Source: Micromonospora violae
Lineage (GTDB): Bacteria > Actinomycetota > Actinomycetes > Mycobacteriales > Micromonosporaceae
Direction: 5' to 3'
DNA length: 64,000 nucleotides
NCBI RefSeq assembly: GCF_004217135.1
Contig: NZ_SHKK01000001.1
Span: 5,270,001-5,334,000 of the forward strand
Shown here in pieces: positions 1 through 7,980 of this stretch. Position numbers and translations under genes: made by a program. Under the pieces are notes generated by a model. The model saw nothing but the letters and a program-made list of their open reading frames with translations. It had not been told where the DNA came from and did no database searches. Position 1 is the stretch's first letter, and each line of letters opens with the position of its first letter.

Positions 1-332
1 CTGCCGCTGGCCACCACCCCGGTCAGCTCCGCCGGCCACCGCCGGTACGACCAGTACGGGCTGGTCCGGTACCGCCCGTCGACCGGCCGGTCGGCGTACA
101 GCTGGCGGTGTGCGGCGTACACCCGCAGCCTCCCGTCGACGATCAACGGGGCCACCGGCAAGCGACCGATCACACCGGCAGCCGGTCGCGCCGGGGCCGG
201 ATAGTCGGCCCGCGCCACAGTGCTCACCTCGGCCGGCGCGAGGACCCGGTGGACGATGACCACGACGGCCGCCGTCGCGAGCAGCGCCGCGACCGCGATC
301 ACGAGCCGTCGCCGGCCTCTCGGGAACCTCAT
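1..332 (-). CDS. Membrane-anchored hypothetical protein, C-terminus outside the window
   Basis: The minus-strand frame starts at ATG (330-332) and stays open to the window edge, so about 110 N-terminal residues are visible. A good ribosome binding site (GGAGGTGC) lies just upstream of the ATG. Residues 9-26 form a single hydrophobic segment preceded by several arginines, the pattern of an N-in membrane anchor. The part outside the membrane is rich in Tyr, Trp and Arg (for example YRTSPYWSYRRW near the visible end). I do not recognise the family. The third-position GC bias and the ribosome binding site make it a credible gene. The plus-strand frames over the same bases have neither and are shadows. 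Confidence 0.6.
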   Translation of the reverse strand, partial: MRFPRGRRRLVIAVAALLATAAVVVIVHRVLAPAEVSTVARADYPAPARPAAGVIGRLPVAPLIVDGRLRVYAAHRQLYADRPVDGRYRTSPYWSYRRWPAELTGVVASG

Positions 333-413
333 GCCGCACCTCCGCCCGGCACCCTACCCAGCGGAGGGGGCCGGGGCCCGAACAGGTCACGACGAGAGAT
401 GCCCGGCGGGCAC

Positions 414-896
414 TCAGGCGGCTTCGACGGAGCCGGTGGCACCTGCCGCGACGGCAAGATCGGCGAGATCGCGCCAGAGCGCCGCCTCGACCGCCCGCGC
501 GGCCAGGCCGCCGAGCAGCAGCGCCACCACCCGACCGTACGGAGCGGTCGGCACCGCCTCCTGGGTGACAGTGATCGCCGTGCACCCGCGACGGCGACGG
601 CGGACCGGGCGCAGGCTCCAGGTGAGCCGGTAGTCCGCGCCGGCACCGGAGGAACAGAGCACCAGTCGCTGGGGTGCGAGCGCCTCCACCACCAGGAACT
701 CCTCGGTCAGCGTGCCGCCGCCCGGCTGGACACGCTCCTCACGCCAGGAGGTGCCCGGCCCGAACGAACCGGGAGTGAGCACCTCGACCGGGCCGGCGGC
801 GGTCAGCCGGGCCGCCCGGCCGGGCAGGTCGGTGAGCAGACGCCAGACGTCGACAGCGTGCGCCTCGATGATCCCGGTAATCGCCACCGTCGACAT
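414..896 (-). CDS. SRPBCC-fold (polyketide cyclase/dehydrase-like) protein
   Basis: A 160-residue protein beginning MSTVAITG, with the typical SRPBCC opening: a beta strand, then an alpha segment reading HAVDVWRLLTDLPGRAARL, then WREERVQPGGGTLTEEF and a late helix (residues 130-150). This helix-grip fold binds small hydrophobic ligands. No specific ligand can be inferred. The start at 896 is chosen because GGGAGGG precedes it at a good distance; the frame runs further upstream to 980 but without a ribosome binding site. It stands alone between an anchored unknown and a DUF397 gene. Confidence 0.75.
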   Translation of the reverse strand: MSTVAITGIIEAHAVDVWRLLTDLPGRAARLTAAGPVEVLTPGSFGPGTSWREERVQPGGGTLTEEFLVVEALAPQRLVLCSSGAGADYRLTWSLRPVRRRRRGCTAITVTQEAVPTAPYGRVVALLLGGLAARAVEAALWRDLADLAVAAGATGSVEAA

Positions 897-1040
897 GCCG
901 CCCTCCCGTGTCCCCGACGGTACGCGGAGTGAGGGCCGGACGGGGCCCCCGGGACGGAATTTCCACCTCCCGGAGGCCACACTGTCCGATTGGGCGGTCG
1001 CTTCGGCACCGGTCGTCGTTGACCGGTGCCGAAGCGCCGG

Positions 1041-1250
1041 TCAGCGTTCGAAGCGACCGGCCCGAATCGCGCCGATGAACGCCGTCCACCCCGGCGGGCT
1101 GACCGCGAGTGTGGGACCGGTCTGGTCCTTGGAGTCGCGGACCCCGACCAGACCATGGACATCGACCAGGTTGTCCGCCACTTCCACGCAGAGCCCCTGA
1201 TCGTTTGAGCGGCTGCTGGTACGCCAGACCGCGCCCGCGAGATCGTGCAT
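1041..1250 (-). CDS. DUF397 domain protein
   Basis: A 69-residue protein carrying the standard DUF397 signature: AVWRTSSRSNDQGLCVEVA, then VRDSKDQTGPTLAVSPPGWTAFIGAIRAGRF. Start ATG (1248-1250) has GGAGG seven bases upstream. DUF397 proteins are abundant in morphologically complex actinomycetes and normally sit next to an XRE-type regulator (DUF5753), the pair relating to BldB/WhiJ-type developmental control. No such regulator is present here: the upstream neighbour is fahA, whose frame ends at 1427. It is therefore an orphan copy. Function beyond family membership is unknown. Confidence 0.9.
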   Translation of the reverse strand: MHDLAGAVWRTSSRSNDQGLCVEVADNLVDVHGLVGVRDSKDQTGPTLAVSPPGWTAFIGAIRAGRFER

Positions 1251-1426
1251 CGTCGTTACCTCCGTGTGCGTCGGGATGCCCCACCGCTGTTGAGCCGGGC
1301 GGAACCCGGCTCGGATTGCGCGGTGTGGCAACGGAATCCGGACGATCAACGGGTCAACCAGGGCCGGCGGTCGCACAGCCGGTGCGATCACAGGTCCCGT
1401 GCACGAGACGGACGGCGGGTGCCCGC

Positions 1427-2623
1427 TCAGCGGGCCGGACGAACCGTGCCGGACACTTCACCGAGGGCGATGGTGGTGCCGTCCGGGCCGGGGGCGGTGG
1501 CCGTGATGGTCACCGTGTCACCGTCGTCGAGGAAGGTGCGGCTCTCGTCGCCGACCTTGACCGGTTCGGCCCCTCCCCAGGTCAGCTCCAGGAAGGATCC
1601 GACCTGCCCCCGGTCCGGGCCGGAGACGGTGCCGGAGGCGTACAGGTCACCGGTACGCAGGGACGCGCCGTTGACGGTGAGGTGCGCCAACTGCTGTGCG
1701 GGAGTCCAGTACATGGTGGCGAACGGGGGCTCGCTGACCCGCTCGCCGTTCCACTCGACCGCGAGGCGCAGGTCCAGGCCCAGGTGCGGCACGTCCCGCA
1801 GGTAGTCGACCACCGGCGGGTCCTGGTCGGGGGCGGGCACGAACGCGTCGGCGAGCGCGTCCAGCGGTGTCACCCAGGCCGAGACCGAGGTGGCGAACGA
1901 CTTGCCGAGGAACGGGCCGAGCGGCTGGTACTCCCAGGCCTGGATGTCCCGGGCCGACCAGTCGTTGACCAGCACCACCCCGAAGACGTGCTCGGCGAAG
2001 TCCTGCACGGACACCCGGTCGCCCAACGCGCTGGGTACGCCCACCACGAAACCGACCTCGGCCTCGATGTCGAGGCGTACCGATGGGCCGGTGACCGGAC
2101 CCTCGGCGGAGGCCCGCTGCCCGGTCGGCCGGGTCACCGGCGTGCCGGAGACGACCACCGTGCCGGCCCGGCCGTGGTAGCCGATCGGCAGGTGCTTCCA
2201 GTTGGGCAGCAGCGGCGGCTGGCCGGGGCGGAAGATCTGCCCGACGTTCGCCGCGTGGTGCTCGGAGGAGTAGAAGTCGACGTAGTCCGCCACCTCGAAG
2301 GGGAGCAGCAGCTCGACGTCGGCGAGGGGCACCAGCAGCGGTTCCACCGCGGCACGGTGCGCCGGGTCGGTCAGCAGCTCGGTGATCCGCTGCCGCACGG
2401 CCGTCCACTGCGGACGACCCAGCGCCATGAAGTCGTTGAGCACGGGCCGGCACAGCGTGCCGGCGGCCAAGACCAGATCGGCGGTCTCGGCTGCGGCGAG
2501 GTCGAAGACCCAGGACCCGATCCGTACGCCGATCCGCGCCGGACCCCCGTCTCGCCGGAACACCCCGTACGGCAGGTTCGTCACCCCGTACGGCGAACCG
2601 TCGGCGCCGGTCACCCAGGTCAT
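1427..2623 (-). CDS. fahA: Fumarylacetoacetase
   Basis: 398 residues. The enzyme hydrolyses fumarylacetoacetate to fumarate and acetoacetate, the last step of homogentisate (tyrosine/phenylalanine) degradation. Visible signatures are DFYSSEHHAANVGQIFRP near residue 116 (metal-binding Asp and catalytic His), LVNDWSARDIQAWEYQPLG and FLGKSFATSVSAW, all diagnostic of FAH. The start ATG (2621-2623) overlaps the stop of the preceding gene as ATGA, implying translational coupling. The stop codon sits in the loop of a small hairpin (GCCCGC / GCGGGC, 1421-1435) that may help end transcription. It faces away from hmgA across a shared control region. Confidence 0.95.
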   Translation of the reverse strand: MTWVTGADGSPYGVTNLPYGVFRRDGGPARIGVRIGSWVFDLAAAETADLVLAAGTLCRPVLNDFMALGRPQWTAVRQRITELLTDPAHRAAVEPLLVPLADVELLLPFEVADYVDFYSSEHHAANVGQIFRPGQPPLLPNWKHLPIGYHGRAGTVVVSGTPVTRPTGQRASAEGPVTGPSVRLDIEAEVGFVVGVPSALGDRVSVQDFAEHVFGVVLVNDWSARDIQAWEYQPLGPFLGKSFATSVSAWVTPLDALADAFVPAPDQDPPVVDYLRDVPHLGLDLRLAVEWNGERVSEPPFATMYWTPAQQLAHLTVNGASLRTGDLYASGTVSGPDRGQVGSFLELTWGGAEPVKVGDESRTFLDDGDTVTITATAPGPDGTTIALGEVSGTVRPAR

Positions 2624-3489
2624 GCGTCGTAGCCCCCGTTCACCAGCCCAAGCCGGATCAAATCGGTCAGTGGTTCCAGGATGCTGCACGAGCCGAAGCC
2701 CACCCACAGCGGCCGGGGCGCGTCCAGCCGGGCCGTCGTGCGCTCCACCAGCGGACGCGGATCGACCACGGTCAGCAGCTCGGCGACCGGGCGCACACCG
2801 TCGCCGTCAGCGGCGGCCAGGGTCGCGGCCAGCACGTTGGCGTAGCCGTGGTGGGTGAACCCGGTCGTCGGGTCCAGGTGTCGGATCGCCTGGTGCAGCC
2901 CGGCGGTGAGCTTGAACGGTAGGCCCCGGTCCCGGCAGGCGCAGATCACAGCGGCCAGCTCGGTCGGCGTGGGGAAGAGTTCGGCGGCCAGGCCGCCGGT
3001 GCGGAACTTGGCCGCGATCGGCACCCCGTCGGCCCGCGCGGCGACGAGCGCGTCCAGCGCGCCCATCAGCCCGAAGGTCAGCGGCAGCTCGGCGTAGATG
3101 GCCTCCACACCCGGTAGCGAGTCGGTCAGCCGCAGCAACTCGGCGATGCCGGGCAGCGGGTCCTCACCGCGCTTGGCGACCGCCACCTCGACCTGACGCG
3201 CGGTGACGCCGTCCGGGGCGAGGAACGACAGCGCGTACGGCAGGCGCCCGATCCCGGTGTCACCGATGACGCCGACCACCAGGCCCTCACCCGGGTCGAC
3301 GAGGCCGCTCAGCGCACCGGCGGCCACGTCCGAGGCGGGGATCAGCAGCGGGCCGACCAGGTCGGCGTACCAGGCGGTGCGGTGCTGGCGGTGGGCGGCC
3401 AGGGCCTCGTGCAGCGCGGCGCTGCCCGGTGGGAAGACAGCGGCGTCGTCCACCAGGCCGTGGAGGAGGGCGGGCACCTGCGTTGACAC
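2620..3489 (-). CDS. Conserved hypothetical protein of the homogentisate operon
   Basis: 289 residues, GTG start at 3487-3489, first gene of a two-gene operon with fahA (4-bp overlap). I do not recognise a named family. The sequence looks like a soluble alpha/beta barrel: alternating strands and helices with VPIAAKFRTGGL and LPFKLTAGLHQAI around residues 155-205, and a C-terminal PLWVGFGSCSILEPL segment. From memory, similar proteins sit beside fahA/hmgA in several actinomycetes. A role in homogentisate catabolism is inferred from context only. No maleylacetoacetate isomerase gene is visible here, so that missing step is one possible assignment, not demonstrated. Transcription probably starts almost at the GTG (see the -10 at 3498-3503). 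Confidence 0.7.
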   Translation of the reverse strand: MSTQVPALLHGLVDDAAVFPPGSAALHEALAAHRQHRTAWYADLVGPLLIPASDVAAGALSGLVDPGEGLVVGVIGDTGIGRLPYALSFLAPDGVTARQVEVAVAKRGEDPLPGIAELLRLTDSLPGVEAIYAELPLTFGLMGALDALVAARADGVPIAAKFRTGGLAAELFPTPTELAAVICACRDRGLPFKLTAGLHQAIRHLDPTTGFTHHGYANVLAATLAAADGDGVRPVAELLTVVDPRPLVERTTARLDAPRPLWVGFGSCSILEPLTDLIRLGLVNGGYDA

Positions 3490-3497
3490 GGAACAAG

Positions 3498-3527
3498 AAT
3501 GTACGGGACGCTACGAGGAACGGACAA
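3498..3527 (-). promoter_or_regulatory. Promoter of the fahA operon
   Basis: On the minus strand TTGTCC (3522-3527) and TACATT (3498-3503) are separated by 18 bp. Only 8 bases separate the -10 from the GTG at 3489, so the transcript would be leaderless or nearly so. The palindrome at 3529-3549 abuts the -35. Confidence 0.45.
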
Positions 3528-3528
3528 C

Positions 3529-3549
3529 AGCGTCCGATTATCGGACGCT
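3529..3549. promoter_or_regulatory. Perfect palindromic operator between hmgA and the fahA operon
   Basis: AGCGTCCGAT and ATCGGACGCT flank a single T: a perfect 10-bp inverted repeat with a 1-nt centre, in the 94-bp gap between divergent catabolic genes. It touches the -35 of the fahA promoter and lies about 35 bp before the hmgA start. This is the expected layout for a dimeric regulator (TetR, MarR or IclR type) sensing homogentisate or a related acid. No regulator gene is adjacent. Confidence 0.7.
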
Positions 3550-3583
3550 CCCGGCCGGTGCACGGGACATATCGGGAGGCGAG

Positions 3584-4750
3584 ATGCCGTACTACCGCAG
3601 CGTCGGCGAGGTGCCGCGCAAGCGCCACACCCAGTTCCGGCAGCCCGACGGCAGCCTCTACGCCGAGGAGCTGATGGGCCAGGAGGGCTTCTCCTCCGAC
3701 TCGTCCCTGCTCTACCACCGGCACGCGCCCACCGCGATCCTGGCCGCCGACGAGTTCACCCCACCCGCCTTCACCCGGGTGCCGAACCTGCCGCTCAAGC
3801 CCCGCCACCTGCGCACCCACAAACTGGACACCGGCGGCTGCGACCCCATCCTCGGCCGGCAGTACCTGCTCGCCAACGACGACGTACGGATCGGCTACGT
3901 CCTCGCCGACCAGCCCTCACCCCTGTTCCGCGACGCCACCGGCGACCACTGCCTCTACGTCGAGTCGGGCACCCTGCGGGTCGAGTCCCCGTTCGGGGTG
4001 CTGGACGCGGTGGCCGGGGACTACATCGTCATCCCCACGTCGACCATCCACCGGCTGGTGCCCACCGGCGACCAGCCCGTACGACTGCTCGCCGTCGAGG
4101 CGTCCGGGCACATCGGCCCACCCAAGCGCTACCTCTCCGTACGCGGCCAGTTCCTGGAGCACTCGCCGTACTGCGAACGGGACGTCCGCGGGCCCGACGC
4201 CCCGCTGCTGGTCGACGGCGAGGAGGTCGAGGTGCTGGTCCGGCACCGGCGCGGATGGACCCGTCACGTCTACGCCCACCACCCGTTCGACGTGGTCGGC
4301 TGGGACGGCCACCTCTACCCGTGGGCGTTCTCCATCCACGACTTCGAGCCGATCACCGGCCGCATCCACCAGCCCCCGCCGGTGCACCAGACCTTCCAGG
4401 GGCCCAACTTCGTCATCTGCTCGTTCGTGCCCCGCAAGGTCGACTACCACCCGCAGTCGATCCCGGTGCCGTACAACCACCACAACGTCGACTCCGACGA
4501 GATGCTCTTCTACACCGGGGGCAACTACGAGGCGCGGCGCGGCTCCGGCATCGAGCAGGGCTCGATCTCGCTGCACCCGTCCGGCTTCACCCACGGCCCC
4601 CAGCCGGGCGCCGCCGAGCGTTCGATCGGCGCGGACTACTTCGACGAACTGGCCGTCATGGTCGACACCTTCCGACCGCTGGATCTCTGCGACGCCGCCA
4701 GCGCCTGCGAAGACGAGGGATACGCCTGGACGTGGGCGCGTTCTGTGTAG
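3584..4750 (+). CDS. hmgA: Homogentisate 1,2-dioxygenase
   Basis: 388 residues; opens the ring of homogentisate to maleylacetoacetate using non-haem Fe(II) and oxygen. Family marks include FSSDSSLLYHRHAPTAI near the N-terminus, and the iron-binding region around residues 298-337, where PYNHHNVDSDE supplies a His and a Glu and FTHGPQPG supplies the last His. The length is shorter than human HGD (about 445) but normal for the actinobacterial type. The start ATG (3584-3586) follows GGGAGGC at good spacing; the frame extends further upstream but through the divergent gene. Transcribed away from the fahA operon; both are probably controlled at the 3529-3549 palindrome. Confidence 0.95.
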   Translation: MPYYRSVGEVPRKRHTQFRQPDGSLYAEELMGQEGFSSDSSLLYHRHAPTAILAADEFTPPAFTRVPNLPLKPRHLRTHKLDTGGCDPILGRQYLLANDDVRIGYVLADQPSPLFRDATGDHCLYVESGTLRVESPFGVLDAVAGDYIVIPTSTIHRLVPTGDQPVRLLAVEASGHIGPPKRYLSVRGQFLEHSPYCERDVRGPDAPLLVDGEEVEVLVRHRRGWTRHVYAHHPFDVVGWDGHLYPWAFSIHDFEPITGRIHQPPPVHQTFQGPNFVICSFVPRKVDYHPQSIPVPYNHHNVDSDEMLFYTGGNYEARRGSGIEQGSISLHPSGFTHGPQPGAAERSIGADYFDELAVMVDTFRPLDLCDAASACEDEGYAWTWARSV

Positions 4751-4760
4751 TCGGCCTTGG

Positions 4761-4834
4761 GGGTTTCGCCGGAGCCCGACCCGCTCTGGGCGGTCAGGCT
4801 TGATCCCGACGCGGGTCGGGCTCCGGCGAAACCC
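4761..4834 (+). repeat. Palindromic element, copy 1
   Basis: Two perfect 23-bp arms (4761-4783 and 4812-4834) enclose a 28-nt loop containing GGGCGGTCAGGCTTGATC. Loop and outer arm sequence (GGGTTTC) match the two copies at 35039-35110 and 35523-35596, while the inner arm bases differ in paired fashion. This copy starts 10 bp after the hmgA stop and could form a very stable RNA hairpin that acts as a transcript end between the convergent hmgA and the TPR gene. Confidence 0.9.
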
Positions 4835-4873
4835 TGACGTGGTCGAGCCACACGACGCTTGTTGATCTTGATG

Positions 4874-5905
4874 TCACGGGCGGATCGCGGTACGCGTGAA
4901 GACGGCGAACTCGGCTACCGCTGTTACGGCGATGGCCAGCACCAGGGGCCACGGGGAGCCGACCATGGCGTACACCAGCAGCAGCAGCGGCGCGGCGGCC
5001 ACCGCGTAGACGGCCAGTGCCATCGCGCGGTCGGCGTGCAGCAGGGCGGGCAGGACGGTCCGGGTCAGCCCCGGCAGCCGGGCCCCGAGCTGCCAGACGA
5101 CGATCCCGCCGGTGAGCGCGGCGAGCACCGCCAGGACGCGGGAGAATCCGCCGCTCGCCGACGCCGCGAACGCGATCAGCACCGCCGCCACCAGCGACCA
5201 ACCCGCGCCGTAGAGCACCAGGCGGTGCAGCCCGTACGCGAGGGTCCGCGGCGATTCGATCCGGCGCGGGCTGACCGTCACCGCCTCGGCGATGTGTTCC
5301 AACGCCTCCGACCAGCGGCGCTGCTCCAGCCGCATGACCCCCACGTCGTGGCCGGCCTCGCCGATCCGGGGGTCGAGTCGCAGCGCCTCGCGGTAGGCCC
5401 GCTCCGCCAGGTCGAACAGGTCCAGGCGGGCGGCGACCAGGCTGAGCACCAGGTGCGCCTGCGGCTCCTGGGGGGCGAGTTCGACACCCCGCCAGGCCGC
5501 GTTCAGCGCCGGCTGACCGTTGCGGGCGCCGGCCAGGATCGCCGCCGCGCTCCACTGGGCGTACGCGTCGGTCGGGCCGAGGGCGAGGATCCGGTCGGCG
5601 GTTGCCGCCGCCTCGGTGTAGCGCTCCAGGTCGGCCAGCGCCATGCCCCTGGCGACCAGCGGCGGCAGGGCCTCCGGTGCGGCGGTCACTGCCGTGTCGG
5701 CGGCGGTGAGCGCCTCAGCCGGGCGGTCGGCGGCCAGATGCACCCGGGCCAGCATGGTGAGCGCGTCCACGTCATTCGGCTGGAGGGCCAGCCCGTGGGC
5801 CAGCTCGTCGGCCGCCTCGTCGTAGCGGCCGAGCTCGGCGAGGAGTTGGGCCCGCTGGACGTAACCGTCGGCGGCGGACTGGTCGGGGGCGGGATCGCTG
5901 GACAT
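4874..5905 (-). CDS. TPR-repeat membrane protein
   Basis: 343 residues starting MSSDPAPDQ (ATG 5903-5905). The first 200 residues are tandem tetratricopeptide repeats (for example QRAQLLAELGRYDEAADEL and AYREALRLDPRIGEAGHDVG). They are followed by about four transmembrane helices (roughly residues 225-330). TPR domains mediate protein contacts; here they would be cytoplasmic and tethered to the membrane. The gene begins 10 bp after the ispF stop, so it is probably the last gene of the carD-ispD-ispF transcript. No specific function is known to me. It faces hmgA convergently across palindromic element copy 1. Confidence 0.85.
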   Translation of the reverse strand: MSSDPAPDQSAADGYVQRAQLLAELGRYDEAADELAHGLALQPNDVDALTMLARVHLAADRPAEALTAADTAVTAAPEALPPLVARGMALADLERYTEAAATADRILALGPTDAYAQWSAAAILAGARNGQPALNAAWRGVELAPQEPQAHLVLSLVAARLDLFDLAERAYREALRLDPRIGEAGHDVGVMRLEQRRWSEALEHIAEAVTVSPRRIESPRTLAYGLHRLVLYGAGWSLVAAVLIAFAASASGGFSRVLAVLAALTGGIVVWQLGARLPGLTRTVLPALLHADRAMALAVYAVAAAPLLLLVYAMVGSPWPLVLAIAVTAVAEFAVFTRTAIRP

Positions 5906-5915
5906 CGCGGCGAGC

Positions 5916-6398
5916 TTAGGCGGCCGGCGCGTCGTACACCAGGGCCACCGCGACCCCGGCCAACCCTTCCTCGCGGCCGGCGAAGCCCAGCCCGTCGGTG
6001 GTCGCCGCCGAAACGGTGACCGGCGCGCCGACGGCTGCGGAGAGGACCTCCTGCGCCTCCGCACGACGCCGGCCGATCTTGGGGCGATTGCCGATGACCT
6101 GCACAGACACGTTGCCGATCTCCAGGCCGGCGGCCCGCACCCGGCGGGCCGTCTCGGTCAGCAGCGCCACCCCGGACGCGCCGGCCCACTCCGGCTGGTC
6201 CACCCCGAAGGCGGAACCGAGATCACCGAGACCGGCGGCGGAGAGCAACGCGTTGCAGGCGGCGTGCGCGACCACGTCAGCATCCGAGTGCCCGGCGAGG
6301 CCGTCCTGGTCGGGCCAGAGCAGCCCAGCCACCCAGCAGGGCCGGCCCGGCTCGAAGGCGTGCACGTCGGTGCCGATGGCCACCCGGGGAACGATCAT
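5916..6398 (-). CDS. ispF: 2-C-methyl-D-erythritol 2,4-cyclodiphosphate synthase
   Basis: 160 residues. Converts CDP-methylerythritol 2-phosphate to the cyclodiphosphate in the MEP isoprenoid pathway. Visible motifs: [10 protein letters not shown] (metal-binding Asp-x-His), [13 protein letters not shown] and LGDLGSAFG, and the late [15 protein letters not shown]. Start ATG 6396-6398 gives the usual N-terminus [19 protein letters not shown] at 6422 would overlap the ispD stop but adds atypical residues, so the shorter form is preferred. Lies immediately after ispD, which makes its substrate's precursor. Confidence 0.93.
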   Translation of the reverse strand: MIVPRVAIGTDVHAFEPGRPCWVAGLLWPDQDGLAGHSDADVVAHAACNALLSAAGLGDLGSAFGVDQPEWAGASGVALLTETARRVRAAGLEIGNVSVQVIGNRPKIGRRRAEAQEVLSAAVGAPVTVSAATTDGLGFAGREEGLAGVAVALVYDAPAA

Positions 6399-6414
6399 GA
6401 CCAGAGGGTACGCG

Positions 6415-7110
6415 TCAACCACCGGCGGCGAGCAGATGCTCCGCCAGAGCCAGGTCGAACGGTCGGGTGATTTTCAGGGCGTACTCCGAGCCGGGCACGC
6501 AGCTCACCGCGACGCCCTGCTTCTCGACCAGCCCGGCGTCGTCGGTCAGGGGGTCACCGGCGGCGGCGTGTGCCGCGCTGAGCACAGCTCGACGGAAACC
6601 CTGCGGGGTCTGCACCGCGCGCAGGGCGGAACGGTCGACGGTGCCGAGCACCACCTCGCCGGCGTCGACTTCCTTGATCGTGTCGACGACCGGCAGGACC
6701 GGAATCACCGCGTCCCGCCCGTCCCGGACCGCCGCCGCGACGGATTCGACCAGCTCAGGCGGCGTGAGTGCCCGAGCGGCATCGTGCACCAGGACGATCG
6801 TCGGGCCGGCGGGAACCGCGGCCAGCGCGGCGGCGACCGACGCCTGCCGTTCCGCACCGCCCGGCACCACGATCACCGGCGCGACCGGGGCCAACAACTC
6901 ACGGACGGCCTGCACCTCGGCGACCGGCGCGGCCACCACGATGGTGTGCACGGAGGGCGCGGCGGCCAGTCGACGCACGGCATGCACCAACAGCGGCTCA
7001 CCGGCGAGCAGGCGCAGCGCCTTGGGTCGGCCGGGGCCGAGCCGTACGCCGGCACCCGCCGCAGGCACAAGGACCGCGACGTCACCGCGCGGATTGAGCT
7101 GCGCGGTCAC
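6415..7110 (-). CDS. ispD: 2-C-methyl-D-erythritol 4-phosphate cytidylyltransferase
   Basis: 231 residues. Transfers CMP from CTP to methylerythritol 4-phosphate. The nucleotide-binding N-terminus reads [36 protein letters not shown] and [12 protein letters not shown] are further family marks. GTG start at 7108-7110 with GAGGA upstream. Order carD-ispD-ispF is conserved in actinobacteria as far as I know, and the spacing here (about 56 bp from carD, 16 bp to ispF) fits one transcript. Confidence 0.94.
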   Translation of the reverse strand: MTAQLNPRGDVAVLVPAAGAGVRLGPGRPKALRLLAGEPLLVHAVRRLAAAPSVHTIVVAAPVAEVQAVRELLAPVAPVIVVPGGAERQASVAAALAAVPAGPTIVLVHDAARALTPPELVESVAAAVRDGRDAVIPVLPVVDTIKEVDAGEVVLGTVDRSALRAVQTPQGFRRAVLSAAHAAAGDPLTDDAGLVEKQGVAVSCVPGSEYALKITRPFDLALAEHLLAAGG

Positions 7111-7166
7111 GTCGCGGTCCTCGGTGGTTTCTTCACTACGAAGTGGGTACGACGATGCTGTGCGGA

Positions 7167-7652
7167 CTAGGCCTCGGTGAGAACCTTGTCGAGCAGCGTC
7201 TCCGCCTCATCCTTGGTGCTCTTCTCGGCCAGCGCGACCTCGCCGACGAGAATGTCGCGGGCCTTGGCGAGCATCCGCTTCTCGCCCGCGGAGAGGCCCC
7301 GCTCCCGCTCCCGACGCCACAGGTCACGCACGACCTCGGCGACCTTCAGCGGGTTGCCGGAAGCCAGCTTTTCCAGATTGGCCTTGTAACGCCGCGACCA
7401 GTTGGTCGGCTCCTCGGTGTGCGGAGCCCGCAGAACGTCGAAGACCTTGCCGAGGCCCTCTTCGCCGACCACCTCACGCACGCCCACGATCTCGGCGTTC
7501 TCGGCCGGCACCCGGACCGTCAGGTCACCCTGCGCGACCCTCAGGACGAGGTACTGCTTAGGCTCGCCCTTGATGACCCGAGTCTCGATTGCCTCGATGA
7601 GTGCGGCCCCGTGGTGGGGGTAAACAACGGTCTCGCCGACACTGAAAACCAT
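7167..7652 (-). CDS. carD: CarD-family RNA polymerase-binding regulator
   Basis: 161 residues. The N-terminal CarD/CdnL domain begins [22 protein letters not shown] and binds the RNA polymerase beta subunit. The C-terminal helical domain includes [17 protein letters not shown] and contains the conserved Trp that contacts the upstream edge of the transcription bubble. CarD stabilises open complexes at rRNA and many housekeeping promoters. Full normal length. ATG at 7650-7652 with AAAGGGG upstream. First gene of a carD-ispD-ispF-TPR group. Confidence 0.95.
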   Translation of the reverse strand: MVFSVGETVVYPHHGAALIEAIETRVIKGEPKQYLVLRVAQGDLTVRVPAENAEIVGVREVVGEEGLGKVFDVLRAPHTEEPTNWSRRYKANLEKLASGNPLKVAEVVRDLWRRERERGLSAGEKRMLAKARDILVGEVALAEKSTKDEAETLLDKVLTEA

Positions 7653-7980
7653 AGGTTCGAAACCCCTTTCGCTGTGTCTAGGGTAACACGCTCAGGCACC
7701 GATGTCTCACCGATGTCCTGACCGTTGGCGCAGCTCAGGGGCCCTGTGAGAGGTCTTGCTTCAGCTTGACAGGCGGTCAAACCGATGGTTCGAACACGCT
7801 CCGTAACGCACAAATGACTGCCCGGTACGGGTGAACAGAACGTCGAGATCAAGGGCTATGCGCTCCTCCATGGTAGCCCGGCCAGCCGGACCGCGCCCAG
7901 ATGTAGCGGGAGGAGCCCCCGGTGCGCGACCCTGGAGACCGAGCCGCACTCCGCTCTCGAGACGCTTCCAGGAGGGTCCG
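7653..7980. other. Divergent control region between carD and the gene at 7981
   Basis: A 328-bp gap with no credible gene. It holds the carD promoter (7680-7708), a 10-bp direct repeat CACCGATGTC at 7697-7706 and 7708-7717 (11-bp period, one helical turn), and an inverted repeat TTGAC-AGGCG-GTCAA at 7766-7780. The last 15 bp carry the ribosome binding site (AGGAGGG) of the 7981 gene. Confidence 0.6.
7680..7708 (-). promoter_or_regulatory. Candidate carD promoter
   Basis: On the minus strand GAGACA (7703-7708) and TACCCT (7680-7685) are 17 bp apart and place the start about 20 nt before carD. The CACCGATGTC direct repeat overlaps the -35, so a regulator bound there would affect initiation. 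Confidence 0.4.
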
